Shown here piece after piece: positions 1-10,255 of a DNA stretch of 64,000 nt (positions are counted from its first letter, which is position 1; each line of letters begins with the position of its first letter). This DNA is from Macrothele yani (Eukaryota > Arthropoda > Arachnida > Araneae > Macrothelidae). The stretch is from positions 50,114,905 through 50,178,904 of the forward strand of contig CM077010.1 of NCBI GenBank assembly GCA_039090855.1, written 5' to 3'. The notes beneath the pieces were generated by a model. That model did no database searches, was not told the DNA's origin, and worked only from the letters and a program-made list of their open reading frames with translations. Made by a program: the position numbers and the translations under genes.

Positions 1-757
1 ATAAAAATTGATCAGGATCACCTCCTATTTCTATGACCAGTTGTAGTCACCAAGGAGTTTTTGGTTGAGAAGGACCAGTGAAGATGCCTTCGAATTTATC
101 CATTGCTTTGACAAAACAAAGAACTGAAGCCAGTATGGGTTTCTTTGAAACCCTTCAGCCTCCTCAAAAGGCTCTTTAGTCTCCTCAGCAGGCTGCCTTG
201 TTGCATACAAGTTCTAAGGTGCAAATGCTTTTTATTGCCACTCAGGTATTTATTTATTGATAGTTCACTTCACCAAAAAACCAGTGACATTCAAAGGAAA
301 ATAAACATTTCAGTGAAAAACGAATGCTGTGTTATGTCTGTGGGGAGACAGTTTACTTTCCCTTTCCTAAATCATGTGTGAAAAAAATCCACTACCCATA
401 AACCGCTGTCATTTTTAGACAGTTGGGGACTCATTTGCATTGCCAATAACAAAATAGATAACCTTCTCCAAGTGTGGAAGATTTTAGAAATTGAAATATT
501 AAGAAATGATCATGACACCTTTTATCATCATCAGCACCTGGGGCAAGTATTGTATGACACCACAAGGCATCATGCTGAAGTAAATGTATTAATCTCTGTT
601 TCATTGTTCAGCATTCCAAAATCTATAAAGTTAAACTTATTTCCATTGCTATAGCAGGTTACAACCCAAACTTTTTTGGTCAGAGTTATTGATATGTTGT
701 TTTTGTAACAGAAATTAAAACCACTTCCTCATGGACTTCACTCAGATTAAAATAATT
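1..757. other. Intronic or upstream sequence, nothing recognised
   Basis: AT-rich non-coding DNA. I find no exon with convincing splice sites, no transposase reading frame and no terminal repeats. Because exon A starts with a split codon, this is most likely intron. Confidence 0.5.
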
Positions 758-1316
758 AAATTCTATTTTAACTTGAAGGGCTTTCAAACATTTTTCATGT
801 CTTCTGAGTTCTTTTGTATTTTCAGACATTTGTGGTCTTCAGATCTTTATGAAGGCCTGTTCTCAGTGGTCAGAAACATACCAAGGATTTCGTTTACGCA
901 GAAAGAATTTAAATTTTGTTGCCAGGTTCTTCACATTATATGGCCAGTTCCTAAATTAATCTTTTTATGATATTTTAAATTAATTTTCATGTTAAACATA
1001 ATAAGAAAATTTCGATTTTGTTGCCTGGTTCCTCATACAGTTTGTATCATATGGCCAGTTCTTAAATTAATCTTATTATGTTTTAAATTCTCCTTATTGA
1101 ACATAATAAGAAGGTTATTTTATATTATTTTATAATATGAGGAACCTGACAACAAAATTTAAATTCTTTCTGTGTAAACTAGGCCTTTGCTACAGTTTCT
1201 AAGAAGTGAGAACAGGTCTTGATAAATATCTAAAGGCCACAACTGTCTGAAAATAGAAAAGAACTCAGAAAATGTGAAGAATATTTGAAAGCTCTTTAAG
1301 TTGAAATGGAATTTTT
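758..1316. repeat. Foldback-type inverted repeat (MITE candidate)
   Basis: Two arms of about 180 bp face each other. The left arm (758-945) contains CTTTCAAAC, GAGTTCTTTTGTATTTTCAG, GGCCTGTTCTC and AAAGAATTTAAATTTTGTTG. The right arm (1133-1316) carries the reverse complement with scattered differences. Between them are repeated, related AT-rich blocks holding ATATGGCCAGTTC twice (939-955 and 1050-1062). There is no coding capacity. A related arm appears at 10003-10110, so this is a dispersed family and not a one-off palindrome. Confidence 0.7.
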
Positions 1317-1485
1317 ATGTTGTTAATGGATGTAGAGCATAGGATAATAATTTTCAAATATTATTTCATAAATAACAGTGCTGGTAGCAGAATTAAAATG
1401 TTCATGTTAACCATAGCACATTATTTAAAATGACTGAAAGTCACATTGTCATCATGGGAAGTGTTATGTTTGTATAGATATAATA

Positions 1486-2632
1486 TACTATCTGATCAAA
1501 AGTAACTGAATGCTTGACAAACTTTCTGTAACAGGAAATGAGTTAATATCGAGTTGGTTCACCTTTTTGTTGCTATCACAGCCTCCACTCTGCTGGAAAG
1601 GCTTTCCACTAGATTCTAGCACATTGCTGCAGGAATTGCCTTCCAGTTTGCCACAAGAGCATTAGTTTGGTTGCTCACCGATATCAGGTAGTTGGGCTTG
1701 GCTTACAGTTGGAGTACCAATTAATCCCAAAGGTGTTTCATGGGGTTGAGATCAGGGCTCCATGCAGGCCAGTCAAGTTCTTCCACATGCATCTCATCAA
1801 ATCATTCCTGCATAGACCTTGCTTTGTGGACAAGAACAGTGTCCCGTTAGTACAGGAGAGCGCTGTCACCAAACTGCTGCCATGTTGTTGGGACCTCAGA
1901 ATTGTCAAGAATGTCATTATAGCTGCAGTGTTAAGATTCCCAGTCACTGGAACTAGAAAAACAGCCCCAACCTTCACAGTTGGGTAAGTAGTATTCACCT
2001 GGCATTCTTACACATGCAGATTCATTCATCAAGCTGCCAGATGGTGAAATGTAATTCAACACTCCAGAGAACGCATTTCTACTGCTTTCAGAGTCCACTG
2101 GCACCAAGATTAACACCATTCCAGCTGACCCTTAGCATTCATCTTGCTGATGTTATGCAATTGTGCACCTGCTCAGCCATGGAAAACTCTTCTGTTCAGC
2201 TCTCAATGGATCTTTATGGTGCTGACATTCCTTCCAGAGGCATTTTGGAACTCTTGTGATGAGTGTTTCAACTGAGCACAGAAGATCACCTACTTCAACA
2301 TGTGGTGGTCCCATGCTGTCATTTTACATGACCTACCAGGTTCTGATTGTGCTGCTGCTGCTCCTAGGCATTTCCATTTCACAATAACATCTCTTACAGT
2401 TAAATGAGGGAGCTGCAGCAGGGTAGAACTTTCTTGAAGCTAAGAAGGCATCCGTGACTGTGCCACGTTGAAAGTCACTGAGCTCTGCCATACTGCCCAT
2501 CTATTCATGCTTGTCTACAATGTTTTCCAGATCACATGTGTCTTTTTATACTTGTATAGGCCATTGCTGTGATGTATATGAACAAATCCACTACTCAAAG
2601 TGATGTCCAGATACTTTTAATCATATAGTGTA
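1486..2632 (-). mobile_element. Tc1-like transposon, decayed
   Basis: Terminal inverted repeats of about 28 bp with mismatches (left ACTATCTGATCAAAAGTAAC; right, inverted, ACTATATGATTAAAAGTATC) lie beside TA. The 1.15-kb interior read on the minus strand gives a transposase remnant: a WPAWSPDLNPMKHLWD-like segment is visible at 1730-1790 through frameshifts, preceded by NDLMRCMWKNL. Stops and frameshifts rule out activity. Confidence 0.75.
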
Positions 2633-2887
2633 TTTATATATTTATACAATAGGATCGATAGAAAAGTTATTTAAAGAAGAAAATTCATGCTGATAAAATT
2701 CAGGCCAAAATTCAGTGCTGATCTGTCTGATTATTTTTTTGTGTTCATTGCTGTTATTTTTCTACCTTTTGACATTTTGCTAACATTTTAATTCAGTGGT
2801 GCCATTCTCTCAAGTTCATGTATATTTGAAATAGATACATGATCTAGTGTATGTATTAATAAAATGTCTTCTCACCCTACTTTTTAG

Positions 2888-3342
2888 TTCACGAGTTCAT
2901 GCACAATGGTGATAGTTCAGAAGCCACTTTGAGTAATCAATGTTGTGACTCAAATAATAAGGTTTACAAACGGTCATCCTGTTCAGAGAGGTTTGCTGAT
3001 TTGCTTCATTTACAAGATGTGTCTGATAAATCAGTGCAGACAAGCATAGATGCATTAAATCTGCAAGAATGCAAACCAGACTGTGTTGATGTTGGGTGCA
3101 TGACCAGTCCATATGTTGCTGCCTGCAATGATGTGCCACATCCAAAGTGTACTAAAGTAGATATTCCAGTGTGGTTAGTGCCAAGTTTGATTGAAAATGT
3201 TAGGCATGAAACACAGCTCAGTCACGAAAATAGTAAAGTGGCGGTAGCTGTTATGTTGCGTTCATTGAGAGATGCTATTCCTGATCTGAATGATGTATGG
3301 ATACAGATGAAAGACAACTTGGATAAATTTGAAGTAATTCAG
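2888..3342 (+). CDS. NCKIPSD: NCKIPSD-like exon A (first exon in the window)
   Basis: The acceptor is a T-rich tract ending TTTTTAG at 2887 and the donor is CAG|GTAAAT at 3343. The exon enters with two bases of a split codon and leaves in phase 0. It encodes a low-complexity, Cys/Ser-rich part (residues about 1-90 of the exon) and then a helical part starting IPVWLVPSLIENVRHETQLS, with AVAVMLRSLRDAIPDLNDVW. This matches the start of the folded C-terminal domain of SPIN90. An ATG at 2899 is in frame but is unlikely to be the real start, because the frame is open up to the acceptor and the family has a long N-terminal part. Confidence 0.85.
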
Positions 3343-3670
3343 GTAAATTATGAATATATGTAATTGTGAATTCCTCTTTGGTGTAATTAATGATGTATTA
3401 TATACACAAGTGTCAATAGTTACAGGTTTTTTTATTATTACTTTAATTGCAGATGTTTCAGTCCTTTAATTGTTCATTAAGGATTGTCTTCACTATTACA
3501 CAAAATGAATTTTAATTGTTATTATAATTATAAACACAGTAATTTTTATACTTTTGTTTGTCATTATAATAATAAAAAAAAATCCTGTAATTTTGACATT
3601 CTTGTTTGTCTCATTGTTGCATTTTGGATTAAAATTTCAGTGTGTTTTGAGTTTAGTAAAGCTGAAGTAA

Positions 3671-6150
3671 ATATCATATATACTCGTGTAAAAGCTGACC
3701 CGCCTACTTTACCTAAAAATTTGTGAAAAACCTTGACATGCATATAAGCCAATGTTAAATTTCAAGATTTTGGAAAATATTTTTATTGAAACGAATAATC
3801 AGATTTATGAGACTATCTTTGGTAAAAACCTTCAATGTACGATTCACTATTAGAGTTTCCAAATAACACTTTGTAACATATATGGTATTACTTATGCAAT
3901 ATTTTTGAAACATTTTGTAACCATTTCTGGTGAAATTGTGTCCAACAATTCTTCAAAAGAAGTAACAAAGCCAGTGTTTGCCTTTTTCAAGTCTCCACCT
4001 TTCGCTTTTTCTTTGCTCTTCCATCACGCTAACTGCACTAGCTATGTCAGCTGGAGCACAGAAGACTCAGCATGCTCACGCTTGCTCTGAAAGCTCTGGA
4101 GAGGAGAGATGTCTGGTTGATTGTGGTGCTCCCCAACGGCTAAGTGATTTATCTGGTGTCTGACTTACTGCATGTTCAGTTCCAAAGATTGGGTCCCATG
4201 ATACCACAAGGGAAATAATGAGGGATTCTTTCATGTTTGGGAGCAAGATATTCCATGGTCTCAATTTGAAACAACACTAGGTTTTTCATTTATCATATTG
4301 GTAGCACCTATTTATGTAGGAATACTACTTTGGCTGAAAAACATTTTGAATCCTTCCACTGCTGTTGCCGCGATTTGTTTACTTTGAGACCGCAGCTCTC
4401 TTTGTACCAGTACGCAATGTAGTAGGTGTAAGTAAGTTTTAAAGCATTTTTTGTGTGACATATACCATTAATTTACATATCCGGCATTTCGCCCGCATTG
4501 TTTTCACACAATCGTAACTGGTCCCGAGTATTAAATGTGACACAGAAGTTTGCCCAACAGTCAAACGCTCTTGCACATCAGTAGATGAAAGTGATACTGC
4601 ATTTATTCGACACTGCATTCGTTACAAATTTTATCAAGGAAAATATGCTACAAAAGCATATGCATCAATCTGTTCTGTTCTGGGGGAGAATATTGTATTG
4701 AAAAGCACATGTGAGTTTTGGTTTAGACGGTTTAAAACAGGTGATTTTGATGTTAGCGATCGAGAACGTAGTGGCGCCCTGCAGAATGTTGCACATGAGG
4801 AACTGCAAGCATTGCTGGATGAAAATTTGTCTCAAACACAAAGAAAACTAGCTGAACAACTGGGGGTAACTCAACAAACCATTTCCAATCATTTACGTGC
4901 AATGCAAAAGATTCAGAAGGAAGGAAAATGGGTGTCACATGACCTGAGCCAGAGGAACAAGTAGGAGCGTGTCATGAAGTGTTTGAATCTGTTCAATAAA
5001 CAACACAGAAAGTCTTTCCTGTGGAAAATTGTTATGGGTGATGAAAATTGGATTTGGTATGACAATCCTAAATGCAAAAAACACTGAGTAGACCCCAGTG
5101 AAGAAACGAGTTCGACACTGAAATGCAATATTCCCTCCAAAATAGTTCTGTTGTGCATCTAGTGGGATGTGAAGAGTGTGCTTTATTATGAACTATTGGA
5201 ACAGGGCTAAACTGTTACTGCTGATTTCTACAAGCAACAGTTGCTGCGATTGAACCAAGAAATCTGTTGGAAATGTCCATTCACAGGCAAAGTATTGCTT
5301 CCCATGAAATTACTGCAACACAACGCTTGGCTGCATTTTGCGAAATTGGTCAAGGAAACGTTATTGATGCTTGGCTGGGAAGTTTTGGAACACCCGGCGT
5401 ATAGTCCTGACATATCCTCTTCAGACTATCATTTTTTTAGATCGATGCAACATGGTTTGTCTGCTGTACAGTTCCAGACATGTGACGAAGTGCGAAAATT
5501 GGTTGATGCCTTCATCACATCACACAACGAAGTATTCTTCATGGCTAGAATCCATCAGCTGCCCAGCCGATGGTGGAAGGTGATAGGTAATGGTGTCGCA
5601 TATTTTGATTCATAAAGGTGTTGTTTTCTCTCAAATTGCATGTTGCGTTTTCTTAAAATGCTTTATAACTTATTTGTGCACCTAATAAATAGTGAAATGC
5701 ATATATATATTCCAATGAACACAAGCACAATACATAGAATGATATTTGAAAAATCTCTGTAATCATAATTTTCTTCTTACTTTGATGAGAAATCTAAGTC
5801 TCCTTTTGTATCGCATGTGGCTGATTGAAGTAGTGCCGTTTCTCCACGATGTCTTGAGAGCAGAATAATCATACCTTCCAGTTATTATTTATAGCTATGC
5901 CCCCTCGAAGTGGGGAGCACAGCTGAGGATATAACTGACAGAAGGTCAGAAAAATATCGTGTAGTGACTAGCAGAGAGCCGTGGTCTAAAACGTGAACAA
6001 ACCTGCCAACAAATGCTGCAAGAGAATTCACATAACACTTCAGAAGTCCAGCCTTATTTTTTACTGACCCTTATACAAGCCGACCTTTCTACAAGCAGGA
6101 TTTCTTCCGAAAACTTTTGGCTCTTACAAGAGCAGAGATTGCGGTAACAC
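3671..6150. mobile_element. Possible older DNA transposon split by a mariner
   Basis: The left end carries ATATACTCGTGTAAAAGCTG and a CATATAAGCC motif at 3740-3752. The right flank at 6050-6150 carries TTATACAAGCCGACC and, inverted at the end, GCTCTTGTAAGAGC. Such Y-shaped AAGCCGAC plus ATACTCGTGT ends occur in a family of animal DNA elements I cannot name with certainty. The mariner at 4422-5685 sits inside. No coding region is recognisable, and the TIR match is weak. Confidence 0.35.
4422..5685 (+). mobile_element. mariner transposon, near full length, inactive
   Basis: This 1264-bp element has inverted ends (left GTAGGTGTAAGTAAGTTTTA; right, inverted, TTAGGTGCACAAATAAGTTA; both continue into AAAGCATTTT) and TA on both sides (4420-4421, 5686-5687). 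The plus-strand frame from about 4596 reads FIRHCIRYKFYQGKYATKAY, an HTH with CEFWFRRFKTGDFDVSDRER, then GDENWIWYDNPK and YSPDISSSDYHFF. In-frame stops occur at 4962, about 5086 and 5161. In the second catalytic block, LLQHNAWLH lacks the aspartate expected in LLHDNARPH. It is a mariner of the D,D34D class that can no longer transpose itself. Confidence 0.9.
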
Positions 6151-6363
6151 CTAGATAGGCGTGCATCACTCATCAAAAATGAAAATTACTTCCTAATAGA
6201 AAATTGGGACATATTTTTACTGCAGCAAAAAATTTTCCTTCCTGATTTAAGAACCAGCCTCTATGTTTTCTTTTAAATTATTATTTTACTAGTATTTTTT
6301 TTTTTTTTCGACTGTTCAACATAGCAGTTGTGGCATCAAGAATGTAATTCCTCTCTTGTTCCA

Positions 6364-6403
6364 CTGCCTCGCTCTGCCTCGCTCTGCCTCGCTCTGCCTT
6401 GCT
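6364..6403. repeat. Short tandem repeat, 10-bp unit, about 4 copies
   Basis: The unit CTGCCTCGCT is repeated four times, with one change in the last copy. Confidence 0.85.
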
Positions 6404-6895
6404 TCTTGATTTTGCATATCTCAGGCTGCGGGAAAACACAACCTTAAATGCCCATGGCATATGTCGGAAAAATGCATTACTACGAGGTAGGTCCCAACTT
6501 CAGAGCAGAAATTCCAGTGACCTTGAGCTCTGCTGCTGTGCTCGGCAAACGACAGAGCTACAGAAGGGCTGTAGGGTGTGTGCATGTGTAAGCCCAAATG
6601 AAATGGGGAGAATACAGTATTTTTTTCAAGAGTTCCGAAGGTTTGTGGACAGCATTGTCAAAAAAGGAATGTTTTGTTTTATTGTACTTAAATCAAAGCA
6701 AAACCTACTGCACTCTGTTTTATCCATTAAAAGAACAATGTGAATATGCCATGGATTTTAATTCTCAGTGTACTGATAAGTGATTTCTAGCAAATGAACA
6801 GAACTGAACTTATGACAAAGAAAACTGCACATTGTATTAAAAATACAAGAAACTGAGATGATTCACAATTACAACGTGACTACTGTACATGAGTA

Positions 6896-7942
6896 TATAC
6901 CGATGAACCATTACATTATGACTACCTACCTAATGAGCTGTAGGACCCCCTGTAGCCTCCAAAACAGCTGCCACTTGGCAAGGCATTGATTCAATGAGGT
7001 GGTGATAAGTATCCTAGGGTATCTGGTACCATAATGTCAACAGCAGGTCTTCCAGTTCCCATACACTTCGGGGTGATGGTGATTTAATGCAAACCCGCTT
7101 TCCAAGTCGAACCACAAATTTTCGATTCGGTTCATGTCAAGTGAATTTGAAGGCCAGGTCATTAACAAAGTCACCAGTATGTTCCTTGAACCACTCCTTG
7201 ACGATTCTGGCAATGTGGCATCACCAACAGGGAACACAGTTGCCATGAATGCGGGAACTTGGTCCGTAACGATGCATCCAAGTGTCATACCCTCTGTTAG
7301 TAATTGGCATTTCTGTGCTGGGCCACCTACGTGATGCACCAGGAATCTTGATTCGTCAGACCAGGCCACTTTCTTCCAATCATCCAAGGTCCAATCTTGA
7401 TCTCGGGCCCATTTCATGCGTTCTTGGCAATGACGTGCAGTGAGCATGGGGAACCCGGCTAGGTCTTTGGCTACACAGGCCTATGTGCAGAAGGCTGTGA
7501 CACATTGCCCTGATCACCACTGTTGTAGCTGCGTGTGATTTGTCACACTGTGGCCACCGTGAACAATGTGCGACTGTCTTCGCTCCCCCTCTGGCATCAG
7601 TGCGCTGCGGATGACACACGGCTGGATGATGGTTCATCATTTGGCCATCTGTGCACCCATTTTGATATGTACTAATGACAGCGCCATGTGACAACCCACA
7701 AGCCGTGTTGTTTCCGAGATCATAGTTCCGAGGTGCCATGCCATTTCAATTTGCCCTTTATCAAACTCTGATAAATCATCAGCATTTTCCATTCTGCCTC
7801 CCAACACTCTACAGAATGAAAGCTGGTCCTTGGGTTGTATATATTCTGCTCTGTGAACTTCACCTGCGCCACTGTTTGGTCTCCAGTGCGCTCATTTCTC
7901 TAGGCTGGGGACGGCCATAATGTGATGGCACATCTGTGTATA
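6896..7942 (-). mobile_element. Tc1-like transposon, decayed
   Basis: Imperfect ends (left TATACCGATGAACCATTACA; inverted right TATACACAGATGTGCCATCA) enclose 1.05 kb. On the minus strand 7037-7447 reads ARHCQERMKWARDQDWTLDD then WKKVAWSDESRF (first catalytic Asp). Further on, WPSNSLDMNRIENLWFDLES is the DDE end of a Tc1 transposase; the frames are shifted relative to each other. The first third of the protein (7450-7739) is only partly readable. Confidence 0.8.
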
Positions 7943-9559
7943 TGGTAATTTGTTCTTAATATGTATCGCCAATATTATAGTAACAGTTTACTCATTGTAA
8001 TATTTGTTTTATGAGGTCATTCTTACACAGTAAATATAAAAGTAAAGTAACCATTTTCTATGTCTTTTATGTCATGATTATCTGTTTCAGAATGTTTCTG
8101 AAATTTTATGGAAATGGTTCTAATAAATTACAAATAGGCTATCAACTGATGGTAACAAAGTTGTGATATATATATGTTTTGAAAATATATAAACATGTAT
8201 GTAATCAAATGCATGCATTTGTTCCATCTGACATGGTTAAACAGCATAGTAACTTCTGACTAACTTTTTTTTTTATCATGTTCTTTGGTGAGTAGCACCC
8301 CAATGCCAGAACTCATTGTGTGACTCACTATCATCTTTTAGCATCTTTTTGTATTTTGAGCATGCTCCTGCACATGATAATTATATATTCAATGTACTGT
8401 CTTCGTTTTCCTGACATGAAGCGTAGGTAACACATGCTTTGATTTGAGTTCAAACTTCCAACAATTTTTGCATGTTAGGTGTGCCCTGTAACTTGTCTTA
8501 AAATATGAGTGCAAAATGTCATCAGTACTACTGGCTCTTGTTGGGGATAAAAAGTGGGAAGTAATGGTAATGAAATTGGAATAGCAGGAAGAGTACAAAG
8601 CGTTTACATTTCAATATGCCCCACTGAAGCTCGAACATTGTCTCCACTAATAAATGGATTAGGCAAAAGAAAACCATAGCCACGACAAAACAGCAGCATT
8701 TACATTCACCTTAAGAAAGGAAGTGCATAGCCAAAGTATGGCCATTAACATTGTGTCATGATAAAATATTCTATCAGTGAAGAGAAGTGAACCTTTCTCT
8801 CTCTGCCAGTCTTTCTTTCACTCTCTTTAACTCCATAGCTATTCTAAGAAAATTGGATAATATCATAATGATTAGTCATACATTTTCATGTGTTTTCGGA
8901 CAGTAAGGATCGGGCTTTTCAATTACATCATTATACCAGGACTTTAATGACATTATTTTTTTATAGCTTTTGTTCTTTGTTTGGATGTCAATTGTGTTCC
9001 ATATTTCAGTATAGTGCGCATCGGACAATCTGACGTCACAGGTCTTCATTTCCAATTATGTATATTTGCGATCCTGGTGACTGTTCGATTGTCATTACAT
9101 CTGAGAACAGACCCTGGTGGTCCAAAAGATCGTATGTGTGTATTTTAGTTGTGAACACATTTTATTAGTGTATGTGTAATTAAATATTTTTAATGGATCA
9201 TAGTTTTTAGTACATCGCTTCTTTTTTTGACATCGTGCATAGACAATCATTTTAACTTAGAGTTGGTACTGCATGGCAGGAAATATTTCATGCCATATCA
9301 TTATTTGTTTTCATAGCTTTTAAAAATTGTATGTTTTTGCTAGTAGGCTGAGTTACCAGAGGAATACTTGTGTAATAATAATAATAATTATAATAATAAT
9401 TGAACACAACATTGCCACACAGGCTTATTGAGTTCAAGAGAAGTTCAACACATGGTTATTTTTGGTTTTTACCATATTCTGTGGCCATGAAGGTAAAAAT
9501 TCCAACAATAGCAGCAGCATTTCATGGCAATTATAGTATTTAAACATTTGTAAGTCTAG
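7943..9559. other. Intron sequence without recognised features
   Basis: AT-rich DNA with a short ATA microsatellite at 9376-9402. I see no terminal repeats or protein similarity. Confidence 0.5.
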
Positions 9560-10250
9560 AATCGTTGATGAATCTATGAATTCAGTGCATAAGCAACATT
9601 CAGTTAAAACAACATTTTCTTTCTGGGAGCATCAAATTTTTAAGTCTACAGTTTGCAGTCCAGTTTTCAAAGCTGATAATAAAAATTTTGAATGTGGTCA
9701 GAAGATGGCTCATTTTTAATTCGTATGTTTTTGTATATACAGTATATATATATATATATTTACCTAACTAAAAATTTCTGCCCTTCCATCCCTTCAGAAG
9801 GAGTCAACTGTAGATTCATTTCCCTGATTTAGGTGTCCAGAAAATTCTTTGTAAGGGGATAGAAATTTTTTTAAATAATTTTTAAAGAACAACATTCAAA
9901 TTCTTCAGAAGTAAAAGATTTTAAAGAACAACATTTTTTTTAGATTTTTAAAGAACAACATTCAAATTCTTCAGAAGTAAACAAAACTTTTGTTAATCCT
10001 TCTATACATTGAGAACAGGCCTTGACCAACATTAAGAGGCCAGAAACGTCTGTAAAAATAAAAAGAACTCAGCGGGAAGGAAGATTAAACAAAATTTCTT
10101 CAAGTGGAACTAGAACCAAAGGAATATATCTGGGTAAAGCCTTAAGTAAGTGATTTAAGATTTTTAAAATTTGTAGATAGTGCAACATCCAGTTAAAGCA
10201 CCATTTCATGCTGGGAGCATCAGAGTTCTAAGTCTATATTTGCAAAATAA
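9560..10250. repeat. Cluster of direct repeats plus a copy of the 758-1316 family
   Basis: Three relationships are visible. First, 9601-9650 (CAGTTAAAACAACATTTT, GGGAGCATCA) recurs at 10191-10240 (CAGTTAAAGCACCATTTC, GGGAGCATCA). Second, TTTTTAAAGAACAACATTCA with AATTCTTCAGAAGTAAA occurs twice, at about 9878-9916 and 9944-9981. Third, 10010-10075 (GAGAACAGGCCTTGACCAAC, GGCCAGAAACGTCTG, AAAAAGAACTCAG) resembles the right arm of the 758-1316 repeat. Nothing here codes. Confidence 0.65.
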
Positions 10251-10255
10251 TAATA

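Noticed and set aside
2899..2901. ATG as the start codon of the host gene
   Set aside because: The frame is open to the AG acceptor at 2886-2887, and the family has a long N-terminal SH3 part, so this is an internal methionine.
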